Source: Spirosoma fluviale (GTDB lineage: Bacteria > Bacteroidota > Bacteroidia > Cytophagales > Spirosomataceae). From it: a DNA stretch of 64,000 bases. The DNA lies in NCBI GenBank assembly GCA_945901025.1, contig CAMDJW010000016.1:1-64000 (forward strand), read 5' to 3'. Numbering within the stretch: position 1 is the stretch's first letter; every line of letters starts with the position of its first letter. Both the position numbers and the translations under genes were made by a program. This document shows, in pieces, positions 1 to 8,603 of this stretch. The notes below the pieces were generated by a model. The model made no database searches and was not told the DNA's origin. It was given only the letters and a program-made list of their open reading frames with translations.

Positions 1-729
1 CTTATTCTCGCCTGCCACATCACAGGAGTTTATGATGTCAATCGGAATACGACTTTACAGGACGATGCCTATGAATTAGTGCAGGAATGGGCGGAATCAG
101 TGGCTAAGGCTAATCTAAAAGGCATTATTTTTCACAATAATTTTTCTGACGAGACCTGTGCCCGATTTGAAAATACACATATTTCATTCGAGCGCATCGA
201 GTATAATCCTGAATTTAATCCAAATGTGTATCGGTATTTCATCTACCGTGATTTTTTAGCGAAATCACCTGATCCTATTCAAGGAGTTTTTGTCACAGAT
301 ATCTCGGATGTTACCTTGGCCCAAAATCCGTTTAATGATCCTTTGTATCAAGATAACCCATTAACTCTTTTTTGTGGGGATGAACCTACATTGTTAGCCA
401 ATGAATGGATGCTCGCACATGCGACTCACCTGCGGGAGCAAATGGCAGATTACCGTGCGTATGAGGAACTTTTTGCAAAAGAATCACTCCTAAATTGTGG
501 GATCATCGGTGGAGCATTTCCCATCTTTTTTGATTTTCTTCAGCAATTATGCGAAATACATGAAACCTATAATCGCACCAATAAAACTGCTTATACGGGC
601 GACATGGGTGCTTTTAATTATTTGGCCAGAACCCGATTTAATGAAAATCTACGGTATGGCTTCCCTGTTAATACCGTATTTAAAGGGTATGAAAACGACC
701 GTATGGATTGTTGGTTTCGACATAAATAA
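1..729 (+). CDS. Glycosyltransferase-like protein, 5' end outside window
   Basis: The reading frame is open from base 1 without a convincing start; a GTG at 79 is the first alternative start, but coding-like residues precede it, so the gene is probably truncated by the window edge. About 242 residues are visible. I see no signal peptide or membrane segment. A stretch reading VFVTDISDVTLAQNPF resembles the metal-binding D-x-D region of GT-A fold nucleotide-diphospho-sugar transferases, and the pattern of a short acidic loop followed by a conserved GD/MGAFN segment fits that fold. The acceptor and sugar donor cannot be told. It could be an uncharacterised conserved protein without transferase activity. 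It ends 280 bases before a minus-strand lipoprotein gene. Confidence 0.5.
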   Translation, partial: LILACHITGVYDVNRNTTLQDDAYELVQEWAESVAKANLKGIIFHNNFSDETCARFENTHISFERIEYNPEFNPNVYRYFIYRDFLAKSPDPIQGVFVTDISDVTLAQNPFNDPLYQDNPLTLFCGDEPTLLANEWMLAHATHLREQMADYRAYEELFAKESLLNCGIIGGAFPIFFDFLQQLCEIHETYNRTNKTAYTGDMGAFNYLARTRFNENLRYGFPVNTVFKGYENDRMDCWFRHK

Positions 730-839
730 CCTCCAATTATATCCACATATATTTGTTTGACTCAAATAGTCTAAGCGCTCCTGGTTTTAACGCTATCATC
801 AATCATGTGGTGTCATTAATAATGAATGATGATTTTCTA

Positions 840-893
840 AAGACATAATGACCATCCCCGTATCTTTTAGGCGGTTCATGACCATTATGTCTT
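840..893. repeat. Inverted repeat in intergenic region 730-1009
   Basis: AAGACATAATG at 840-850 is the exact reverse complement of CATTATGTCTT at 883-893; the pairing can extend inward with two mismatches (ACCAT versus ATGAC). The spacer is about 32 bases. There is no T-run after it, so it is not a standard intrinsic terminator. The rest of 730-1009 shows no supportable gene. Confidence 0.5.
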
Positions 894-1009
894 AAATTTC
901 TTTCACCAGGTCGACCAACATCCGTTATCGCGTAGAAAATTCGATAACCTTTATGTCAATTCCCTCCAATTTCATTTAAAAATGGACGTATTTGACAATA
1001 CAAATGAAA

Positions 1010-1249
1010 CTATTTTTTCGTAGGCTTAGGCTTGTAAATAGCGCCATTTGAAAAATCAACGATGGCAGCTGGCCAGAAAAGAACAATATCTAATATTAGT
1101 GCACCCGCGCGAAGTTCTCTCTCAGGCTTACCCGGTGCTGGCTTGGTTTTTTGATAAGCCGTAATAGGTCCGCCAAATAATGTGGCACATGAGCTCATGG
1201 AAGCCAAAATAACAACCGCCATCATTAATTTTAAAAATTTAATTTTCAT
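1010..1249 (-). CDS. Small hypothetical lipoprotein
   Basis: This 79-residue protein begins with a lysine-containing n-region and hydrophobic core and has a lipobox around residues 18-21 (MSSC, with Cys21 the likely lipidated residue), so it should be anchored in the envelope. After the Cys comes ATLFGG, then a Lys/Pro-rich stretch, a hydrophobic segment (ALILDIVLFWPAAIVDF) that may insert in or lie on a membrane, and a basic tail. Similar short CATxFGG lipoproteins are common in Bacteroidota, from memory, but I know no function. It is monocistronic, flanked by AT-rich intergenic DNA on both sides. Confidence 0.65.
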   Translation of the reverse strand: MKIKFLKLMMAVVILASMSSCATLFGGPITAYQKTKPAPGKPERELRAGALILDIVLFWPAAIVDFSNGAIYKPKPTKK

Positions 1250-1628
1250 GATTTTTTAGAATAAAGTTTGAAAAGATTTTATTTTTAAAATTACTTTTTA
1301 AGAGACAAAATAGTTCAGATTTAATCCTAATGCGGTTTGATTTTTATATTAATCAAACTAATTTTAATCATACACTTTAATCAGCTTTTGATTTTTTAGG
1401 GATAAAATTAGATTTCAAATTAATGGTATCATATATCTAATTCCATTGCAATCAGGTTTACCTTAGTAATTTTTATTTCTCCATTTATTTTATTGACTTT
1501 GATGTCATAAATCATAAATAAACTTTCATTTTTACTTTTGGGGACATTATAATTTTAAAGAATTTTCTTTATTTTTTCATGATTTTATTTTCCTTTGTAT
1601 AAAACATCTCTTTAAAATTTATTTAAAT
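1250..1628. other. AT-rich intergenic region without a visible gene
   Basis: A divergent intergenic region of 379 bases between the lipoprotein (minus) and the FAD oxidoreductase (plus). It is very AT-rich with many poly-T and poly-A runs. I see no exact TAnnTTTG box for either gene, no tRNA and no clear hairpin. Promoters for both flanking genes presumably lie here. Confidence 0.5.
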
Positions 1629-3353
1629 ATGCTTTACTATAAATCTGTTTTAAATTTTAAAAATGCTTTCGCTTTTGGGCTTATTTACCTGGCTATTTTA
1701 TGTCCATTGAATGCATCTGCTCAAATGATGCAATCGTATGATGTGGTAATTTATGGTGGCACTTCCGCTGGTGTTTCAGCCGCTATTCAATCGTCTCGAA
1801 TGGGTAAAAAAGTAATTTTAATTGAACCTTCAAATCGAATTGGTGGATTAACCACCGGAGGTTTAGGTAAAACGGATATCGGGAATAAACAAGCGATTGG
1901 GGGTATTTCCCGTGAGTTTTATCAAAATGTTAAAAAATATTATTTGAAGCCTGAAAATTGGATTTGGGGGAAAAGAGAGGCCTATCGAGGCGTTGGCTAC
2001 AATACTTTTGACGAGGATGCAATGTGGGCTTTTGAGCCTTCCGCTGCCTTAAAAATTTATTTTGACATGTTAGAAAAAGAACCTAACATTCAAATTGTTT
2101 ATCATCAGCGATTAGACCGAAAATCAGGTGTAAAGCAAGAAAATAAGGTCATTCAATCTATTCAGATGGAAACAGGTCAGATTTACCAAGGCAAAATGTT
2201 CATGGATTGTTCCTATGAGGGGGATTTGATGGCCGCTTCTGGTGTTAGCTATACGGTAGGTCGGGAATCTAATAGTCAATATGGCGAATCTTTAAATGGA
2301 GTTCAGGCGAATAACGTTAGTTTGACGCTACATAAGAAAGCATCCATGAATTCAATTCATCATAATTTTATCGATGGTGTGAGTCCCTACCTAATAAAGG
2401 GTAATCCTAAAAGTGGATTATTGCCATTTGTTCGTGCAGATAAACCTGGGATGGACGGTCAAGCTGATCATAAAATCCAAGCGTATTGCTACCGAATGAC
2501 TTTAACTAATCATCCTGAAAATCGCATTCTTTTTAAAAAGCCACTGGGCTATAAGGAGTTAGATTATGAATTATTATTTCGCAATTATGAAGCCGCCAAA
2601 GGGGACATTCGTAAAATGTATGATTATGGCGATCCTTTAGTGCCTTGGATAAATTCTGAAATGCCAAACCGAAAAACAGATACCAATAATCAAAAGGGCT
2701 TTTCAACGGATTTCATTGGTCAAAATTACCAATATCCTGAAGCGAGTTATGAAGATCGGATTAAAATTGCGGCATTGCATCGAAAGTACCAACAAGGCCT
2801 AATGTGGACTTTGGCTTATCATCCTAGAATTCCTAAGCAAGTCCGTGATGTGGTTTCCCAATGGGGAATGTGCAAAGACGAATTTGCTGCAGATGGCGGT
2901 TGGTCTGACCAGTTATATATCCGAGAAGCCAGAAGAATGGTTAGTGATTATGTGATGACCCAACGAAATTGCGAAGCTTTGGCTGTAGCTCAAGATGTCA
3001 TTGGCCTTGGAGCATATCAAATGGATTCTCATCCTATTCAAAGGTATGTTGATTTAAATGGATATGTCAAAAATGAAGGCAATGTAGAAGCGCATGTCGA
3101 TGCACCGTTTCCCATTAGCTACAGATCCATTATTCCCAAAAAATCAGAGGTTTCTAATTTATTCATTCCCGTTTGCCTATCCTCATCCCATATAGCTTAT
3201 GGCTCCATTCGAATGGAGCCTGTGTTTATGGTTTTAGGCCAATCTGCAGCAATAGCAGCTAGTATTGCCATCGATAAAAATGTACAAACACACGAAGTGC
3301 TCTACCCAGAATTACGTGCAGCATTAATCAGAAATCATCAAATATTGGAATAG
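1629..3353 (+). CDS. Secreted FAD-dependent oxidoreductase
   Basis: A 574-residue protein with an N-terminal signal peptide (about residues 1-32, ending ASAQ) and then a Rossmann dinucleotide-binding motif, VVIYGGTSAGVSAA at about 39-52, followed by an acidic residue at the end of strand 2 (LIEPSNRIGG) and the GGLTTGGLG segment at 72-80. This is the FAD-dependent oxidoreductase family (FAD_oxidored type) frequent in Bacteroidota and Planctomycetes, often placed in polysaccharide or glycoside degradation loci. The substrate is unknown; an exported flavoprotein acting on a sugar or uronate is the reasonable inference. It converges with the large fusion gene, separated by 21 bases that form part of an inverted repeat. 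Confidence 0.85.
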   Translation: MLYYKSVLNFKNAFAFGLIYLAILCPLNASAQMMQSYDVVIYGGTSAGVSAAIQSSRMGKKVILIEPSNRIGGLTTGGLGKTDIGNKQAIGGISREFYQNVKKYYLKPENWIWGKREAYRGVGYNTFDEDAMWAFEPSAALKIYFDMLEKEPNIQIVYHQRLDRKSGVKQENKVIQSIQMETGQIYQGKMFMDCSYEGDLMAASGVSYTVGRESNSQYGESLNGVQANNVSLTLHKKASMNSIHHNFIDGVSPYLIKGNPKSGLLPFVRADKPGMDGQADHKIQAYCYRMTLTNHPENRILFKKPLGYKELDYELLFRNYEAAKGDIRKMYDYGDPLVPWINSEMPNRKTDTNNQKGFSTDFIGQNYQYPEASYEDRIKIAALHRKYQQGLMWTLAYHPRIPKQVRDVVSQWGMCKDEFAADGGWSDQLYIREARRMVSDYVMTQRNCEALAVAQDVIGLGAYQMDSHPIQRYVDLNGYVKNEGNVEAHVDAPFPISYRSIIPKKSEVSNLFIPVCLSSSHIAYGSIRMEPVFMVLGQSAAIAASIAIDKNVQTHEVLYPELRAALIRNHQILE

Positions 3354-3361
3354 ATTTTTAT

Positions 3362-3392
3362 CAAACGATGAATTTTACTTTTTCATCGTTTG
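3362..3392. terminator. Inverted repeat between convergent genes, possible terminator
   Basis: CAAACGATGA at 3362-3371 pairs perfectly with TCATCGTTTG at 3383-3392 over an 11-base loop. It overlaps the 3' end of the minus-strand gene. The flanks are only partly T-rich, so termination activity is uncertain. Confidence 0.45.
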
Positions 3393-6300
3393 CATGTATT
3401 TCACTAAATCCAATACTTCGTTTTCCTGAATGGATTCTAAAATACCCACGGGCATCAACGAGGAAGGCATTACTTCCCGTGATTGAATTTCCGACTTATT
3501 GATTTTTGATACATCCTTTCCAACAATCCGCATGCTAACCTGTCGGTCATTTTCCGCAATCACATTGCCCGAATACGTTCGGCCATCTCGCGTCGTGATC
3601 ACAACTAATTTATAGTCGTCTTGAATTTCTCCAGATGGATTTAAGACGTTGAATAAAAAATAGTCCAAATTAGCCCGGTTGGAGCCTGTCAATTCGGGGC
3701 CTATATTTCCACCGTTTCCATACATTTTATGGCATGAGCCACAACTTTTTTGAAATACAATTTCCCCTTTGGTTGCATTTGCTTCTAAAATGGCGGCCGG
3801 TGTCAGGATATTACGATACTTGATGTAAGCCTTTTCTAACGATTGCTCCTGCTCGATAGGGCCCCAATATTCAATAAACCCACTTCCCACCACGCGCAAC
3901 AATTGGCGTGCCGTATAAGCCGGAATATCAGATTTTGGAATCGTTTGATTTTTAAGGGCTTGCGTAAGTTGCCAACCGTATTTGGGTCTAGAAGAAAGCG
4001 TTTCGATCGCCCTACGTTTCTCAACTAATGATAAGGTTTTATAATTGCTAACGATTAAAGCCCCTAAATTATCCTCGTTGAAATTGGCAATCGCTGAAAT
4101 AACGTCCATTCTCAACGGGCTTTGGTTGAATAAGTTGGGTAATTCGTTTTTCAATTCCACTCTCTTGGCCGCAGCTAAATAATTTAATGCTTCTTTTTTC
4201 TGAAGAATAGACGAATTTTTATTTTTCAAAAGCGCTAGGTTATTTTGAGTGGCATCCGTTTCTCCAAAGCGCTGAGAAATGAGTGAGGCCAATTTAGCCA
4301 CTTCTCCTTTTCTTAGCTTAAGGTTTTTAGAGATTGCATTCCAGTTTTTGGGTGCTTTTAAATCAATTCGCTCATCTAAACCGTCCCTCATTCCTTCTAG
4401 AATTGGAACGATGTTTTGCGTATTTTTTTCAAGGTAAGTCACTAATAAGGCATGTTCATTCGCATCCATTAATCTTCTTGCGATATAATTTGAAATCAAG
4501 TCGATTTTAGTACTTTTTAATAATTCCAAACCTGCTTTGGGGTTAGCCTTAACCAAAGGTTCAAGTCCAAACCAAATCATTTTTGGTAAGTTATGGTCTT
4601 CTGAATCTTCTTTGTGTTGGGCCAACTCAGAAGCAATTTTCCAAGCTGATTGTTCATTCATGCGTTGCATGGCTGAGGCTAAATACAATCTGACCACGGG
4701 TGATTTATCCTCTTTTGCCATTTTAATAAACTCAGCCATGGCTTTTTCTGAAGGGTTTTTATCTTCACACAATAGCTGAATGGCCCATGATCTGATATAT
4801 TCATCTGAATCGGATAGCAAACTTTCTAATTGGCCTGCCGCAAAATTATGCGTCACATGTAGCGACCACAATGCCCTTAATCGATAATCGGTATTTGAAT
4901 GACTTTTTAAAATGTTTTGCAACTCGTCGATGGCTTCTTGGCCTATCGTCCCTTTTCCTGCTCTATTTTGCAAAATCACTCGGGCTCTTCTTGCATGCCA
5001 ATCGCTACTATTGGTCTGAAAGGACACTAATTTTAGATCAGAAAAAGTATTTAAATCTTCAAATCTACCGGCCCAATTTTCAGCCAAATTATCCGTGGGC
5101 ATCACACGGTAAATTCGGCCAGTTTCGCCGTTTAAAACTTCTTTTCCACAGATGTCCGCGTCATGCCAATCCAACACATAGAGGCCTCCGTCAGGACCTA
5201 CTTCCATGCTAAAACCGACCCATTGTGCATTGTTGGCCATTAATAATTCCTCTCCATGTTTGGCCACAAAGCCAGAACCGGATTTTGCCAAAACGTCGGA
5301 TAAAATAGCATGTTCATGGATGTTGGCCATAAAGATTCTTCCTTTTTGTTCAGCGGGAAAAGCATCCGATTGGTATACGCGGGCGCCTCCGTGGGCAGAG
5401 CGGTGGGTATGATCTGCAATGGTTCGAATATCACTGTACAAATAGGGATTAAAATGCTGGCCTCCTTGGCGATGATATACGCCCCCAGGAATCACATGCC
5501 ACATATGAGGAATGACACAGGCTGAAATAAAAATTTGCCCTTTTGCGTCAAAATCGACCCCCCAAGGATTACTAAATCCATGGGCAACCACCTCAAAAAT
5601 ATCTTTCGTGGGATGATACCTCCACACACCGCCATTGATATCCACGCCTTCACCCGTTAAAATGTCTTCTGGAAATGGATCATTTTGTTTGTAAATTTTC
5701 CCTTTTCCATTAGGTTTTCGCACCTTAGAAGGGGTCGCAAATCCTTGCAATCCATAAAGCCAGCCATCGGGTCCCCAGTGAAAACTATTTAATGTTTCGT
5801 GCCGATCACGAATACCCCAACCCGTTAGTTTAACTTCGATATCGGCCATGTCCGCGACGTCATCATGGTTTTTGTCTGGTACAAAAAGTAAATTGGGTGG
5901 AGCACCTAAGTATAGTCCATCAAAACCCACAGCTATAGCGGAGGGAAATGCGATTCCTTCTAGAAACACTTTTTTCGAATCTGCAATGCCGTCATGGTTG
6001 GTATCTTCTATGATTAATAATCGACTGTTTCCCGCTTTGGAGAAACCATATCCACGCGACTCATAATCTCGGTTTTCCGCGACCCACAAACGACCTTTAT
6101 CATCCCAACAAAAAGCCATAGGTTGCGTGATGGTGGGCTCAGCGGCCCATGGGTTTACCTTAAAACCGGGTTTTAAAGTCATAGCAGCCGTAGCTTCGGC
6201 CGGGTTTAAAAACTTGGCATCCCGACCTTCTTGTTGGGCCACGCCCCAAAGAGCCGTAGATCCGCCACCCACGTTGAACGACATGTCTTGTCCACTGTAG

Positions 6301-7205
6301 CTAGCCCATAACTTATTGATTTCTGTGTCAGTTAGATTTCCTGTATATACGAGGATTTCGTGTTTGATCGTTTCTATCTTACCTTTTTTTATTTCCCAAT
6401 TTGCTTTCCTGGCTCGGGCCACCCCGATGCCCAATTGGTTATCGACCCGCCAATGCTGCGGGAATCCATTATTTTCTGGATGATCAAAAACGGCGATGTG
6501 GGCTCGGTCTTTACGGCCTTCGATTTTGATGCCGACATCCACCCAATTGGATCTTTGGCCTTCTGCTTTTTCATTTTTTTGCCTAGCTCCATTGTTCACT
6601 TCGCCGTCGATGCCTTCTTTCCATGGCATGCGAACAAATAACCCACCGTAATCATACATGCCGATGGTGACATCCGTTTTTGCTTCACCGGTCCAAATTA
6701 ATTTGAGTAAATACTTTCCGTTTTCCTCTCGCATGGACCAAGTTTGCGTTTCGGTTAAAACGGCATTTCCTTTCTCGTCTAATAAATCGTAAACGGTTTC
6801 CCATTTCACTTCATTGCCACTGTTTTTAATGACGCTGGCTTTGGATTTACGCCAATAATCACCTTCTGGATGGTGGAAGTAATCACGTCCATTAACCCGG
6901 GTGTAGCCCCAATAGATGCCGGTTTGGTGCTTGTGGTGTCCAGGACTATATTCTGTTAATACACCATTTCCGTCTGGCGCCACGATGGGATGGAGGAATG
7001 GACGGAAATTATCTTTGGCTACTTGTGTGAGGATGGGTGATTTTCCATTCTTACGGAAAATCGAAATACTACTTGTTTTAGCATCTTGAGTGATGAATAA
7101 GCTAGTAATTTTTAAGGGACTGGATTTAGTTTTATTGCTTTGAGCGATTGATAACTGGGTTGATGATGCCAAAAATAAAAGGCAAAGCAGGAAGTTTTTT
7201 TTCAT
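3375..7205 (-). CDS. Secreted fusion: PmoA-like, PVC-type dehydrogenase, HEAT repeats, cytochrome c
   Basis: I start this 1276-residue protein at the ATG at 7205, because it opens with a good signal peptide (MKKNFLLCLLFLASS, cleaved near residue 22); an ATG at 7271 would add 22 non-signal residues. Order of domains: a PmoA-like domain at roughly 30-330 (GHHKHQTGIYWGY, HWRVDN); a six-bladed-propeller, membrane-bound-dehydrogenase-type domain at roughly 345-745 (MAFCWDDKGRLWVAENRDYE, then DTNHDG, NPWGVDFD, GPDGGLYVLDWHD); helical HEAT-like repeats to about 1130; a C-terminal cytochrome c with CGSCH at 1155-1159 and a likely distal Met in MPSSLMP near 1246. This is the planctomycete-type architecture of secreted haem oxidoreductases, here combined with PmoA in one chain. 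Probably oxidises a sugar or other carbon compound in the periplasm and passes electrons to the haem; substrate unknown. Confidence 0.85.
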   Translation of the reverse strand: MKKNFLLCLLFLASSTQLSIAQSNKTKSSPLKITSLFITQDAKTSSISIFRKNGKSPILTQVAKDNFRPFLHPIVAPDGNGVLTEYSPGHHKHQTGIYWGYTRVNGRDYFHHPEGDYWRKSKASVIKNSGNEVKWETVYDLLDEKGNAVLTETQTWSMREENGKYLLKLIWTGEAKTDVTIGMYDYGGLFVRMPWKEGIDGEVNNGARQKNEKAEGQRSNWVDVGIKIEGRKDRAHIAVFDHPENNGFPQHWRVDNQLGIGVARARKANWEIKKGKIETIKHEILVYTGNLTDTEINKLWASYSGQDMSFNVGGGSTALWGVAQQEGRDAKFLNPAEATAAMTLKPGFKVNPWAAEPTITQPMAFCWDDKGRLWVAENRDYESRGYGFSKAGNSRLLIIEDTNHDGIADSKKVFLEGIAFPSAIAVGFDGLYLGAPPNLLFVPDKNHDDVADMADIEVKLTGWGIRDRHETLNSFHWGPDGWLYGLQGFATPSKVRKPNGKGKIYKQNDPFPEDILTGEGVDINGGVWRYHPTKDIFEVVAHGFSNPWGVDFDAKGQIFISACVIPHMWHVIPGGVYHRQGGQHFNPYLYSDIRTIADHTHRSAHGGARVYQSDAFPAEQKGRIFMANIHEHAILSDVLAKSGSGFVAKHGEELLMANNAQWVGFSMEVGPDGGLYVLDWHDADICGKEVLNGETGRIYRVMPTDNLAENWAGRFEDLNTFSDLKLVSFQTNSSDWHARRARVILQNRAGKGTIGQEAIDELQNILKSHSNTDYRLRALWSLHVTHNFAAGQLESLLSDSDEYIRSWAIQLLCEDKNPSEKAMAEFIKMAKEDKSPVVRLYLASAMQRMNEQSAWKIASELAQHKEDSEDHNLPKMIWFGLEPLVKANPKAGLELLKSTKIDLISNYIARRLMDANEHALLVTYLEKNTQNIVPILEGMRDGLDERIDLKAPKNWNAISKNLKLRKGEVAKLASLISQRFGETDATQNNLALLKNKNSSILQKKEALNYLAAAKRVELKNELPNLFNQSPLRMDVISAIANFNEDNLGALIVSNYKTLSLVEKRRAIETLSSRPKYGWQLTQALKNQTIPKSDIPAYTARQLLRVVGSGFIEYWGPIEQEQSLEKAYIKYRNILTPAAILEANATKGEIVFQKSCGSCHKMYGNGGNIGPELTGSNRANLDYFLFNVLNPSGEIQDDYKLVVITTRDGRTYSGNVIAENDRQVSMRIVGKDVSKINKSEIQSREVMPSSLMPVGILESIQENEVLDLVKYMQTMKK

Positions 7206-7620
7206 AGGTCGTATTATAGGTAGTAGCCTTAAGAATCTTAGGCACTCATCCGAATTTAGCAATAATTTCATTTTAAATAAAACGTTTCAAATATAATTTT
7301 TCATGGAACAGATGGCTTGTACGACTTGATATTTAGCCTATAAATTCTGCAAGATATCTTTGATGGAAATAAAGGGTTAAACATTTTGCCATACGGGTGA
7401 GAATAAATTGAAAATTTTCTTGGTAGGCTGGTCGTTTTATTGGCAATTGATTGAATTAGATTCAATTTCGAAATTATCGATAATATTAAGTTTTTTGATT
7501 ATATGCAATGACTCATTTATATTTATTAAGCCTCATGAATGGTATTATTTTTATTCAGGATTTTTGTTTAATTTTTGCGGTTTGAATATCCTTGTAGGTT
7601 TAATTTGTTGAGATCTTTAT
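7206..7620. other. Intergenic region, divergent
   Basis: Holds the leader and probable -7 box of the large fusion gene and the upstream region of the LamG gene. An open frame at 7408-7611 starting at TTG encodes a hydrophobic 67-residue peptide; I do not consider it a gene. Nothing else recognisable. Confidence 0.45.
7288..7295 (-). promoter_or_regulatory. -7 box for the PmoA/dehydrogenase/cytochrome gene
   Basis: Minus strand reads TATATTTG, an exact TAnnTTTG match. The -33 element is not clear. Transcription would begin near 7280, giving a leader of about 75 bases to the chosen ATG. Confidence 0.4.
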
Positions 7621-8469
7621 ATGAAAGTTTTTTTTCTTTTTTTGTTTGTCATTTGTGCTGAAAACCTTTGTGGTCAGAATAAGCATTTGTTAAATCAATT
7701 GGTTAAAAATAAGCATTTAATTGCCCTTTGGGATTTTAAAGAAGCTAAAGGTGAAAAAAGGAAATCATTGTTGGGCTCCTATGAATTATCCGAAATGGAT
7801 GGGCAAATTGAGCGAATGGAGGAGGGACCTCTTTCCGGTTATTCTGCCAAATTTGGCCATGGAGCTTATTTGTCTTTACCTAACAATCAAACAGGATTAT
7901 TGAATATTTATGGTATGGGCCAAGGAGTGACGGTGGCTGCTTGGGTTAAATGGACGGGGGAGACGACTGGTTTTGTTGGCGGGATGTGGAATGAGTATCT
8001 CGATGGCGGGAAAAGGCAATATGGTTTATTTGTCTCATTGCCTCATTACAACGGTAAAAATCAAGTTTGTGGACATATATCGTATACAGGCAAGCCTACA
8101 CCTCCTTTTCCTTATTCGAGTGATTATTCCGCGAGTAAACAAGAAGTAAAGGCGAATGAATGGACTTTTGTCGCGTTTACTTATGACGGAAAATATATGC
8201 GTTCCTATGTTAATGGGCAATTTCAGTCGAGGGAAAAGGAGCTTATTCTAAATACAAAGGGATTTGAAGGGTATCCAGATGGCTTAATTCAATCTAAAAA
8301 CCCCTATTATTTTCCAGATGGAATAGGCAATAATGGTTCGGATTTTACGGTAGGAGCGGTGCTATTAAAAAGAGGCATGGGCAACTTCTTTAAAGGGAAA
8401 ATTGGCGGCCTAGCCGTTTTTAACCATGCTTTAAGCCCCAAAGAACTAAACAAATTAGCAAAAAAATAA
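7621..8469 (+). CDS. Secreted LamG-like (concanavalin-fold) protein
   Basis: A 282-residue protein with a signal peptide (MKVFFLFLFVICAENLCGQ, about 19 residues). The rest reads as one jelly-roll domain of the Laminin G-3/concanavalin A-like type: an opening WDFKEAKGE, KFGHGAYLSLP, VTVAAWVKW, then W-TFVAFTYDG-Y-NG, and a closing GKIGGLAVFNHALSPKEL, the typical end of this fold. Such domains bind carbohydrate or occur as non-catalytic modules of secreted enzymes; here the domain stands alone. It lies between two genes for secreted oxidoreductases and an envelope membrane protein, which is consistent with handling extracellular glycans, but that is inference. Confidence 0.8.
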   Translation: MKVFFLFLFVICAENLCGQNKHLLNQLVKNKHLIALWDFKEAKGEKRKSLLGSYELSEMDGQIERMEEGPLSGYSAKFGHGAYLSLPNNQTGLLNIYGMGQGVTVAAWVKWTGETTGFVGGMWNEYLDGGKRQYGLFVSLPHYNGKNQVCGHISYTGKPTPPFPYSSDYSASKQEVKANEWTFVAFTYDGKYMRSYVNGQFQSREKELILNTKGFEGYPDGLIQSKNPYYFPDGIGNNGSDFTVGAVLLKRGMGNFFKGKIGGLAVFNHALSPKELNKLAKK

Positions 8470-8476
8470 ATACGCC

Positions 8477-8497
8477 TAATACCTAATACCTATTACC
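8477..8497. repeat. Short tandem heptamer repeat
   Basis: TAATACC, TAATACC, TATTACC in tandem directly after the LamG stop codon. Three 7-base units, the last with one change. Confidence 0.6.
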
Positions 8498-8603
8498 TCA
8501 AATAATTCTTTTTGCAAAATAATTTTAAGAATTGTAATTTTAATTTTATAACTGTCAGGTTAGTTAATTGCAAGGGCGGGGCAAAATCAATAATATTTGT
8601 CCC

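Noticed and set aside
1250-1628. Decayed gene or RNA gene in the long AT-rich gap.
   Set aside because: No frame, cloverleaf or strong hairpin was found.
7408-7611. A hydrophobic 67-residue frame with a TTG start on the plus strand.
   Set aside because: Low complexity, AT-rich, no start signal, ends 10 bases before the LamG gene, and looks like random hydrophobic translation of poly-T DNA.
8477-8497. CRISPR or microsatellite array.
   Set aside because: Only three 7-base units and no spacers; a chance slippage repeat.
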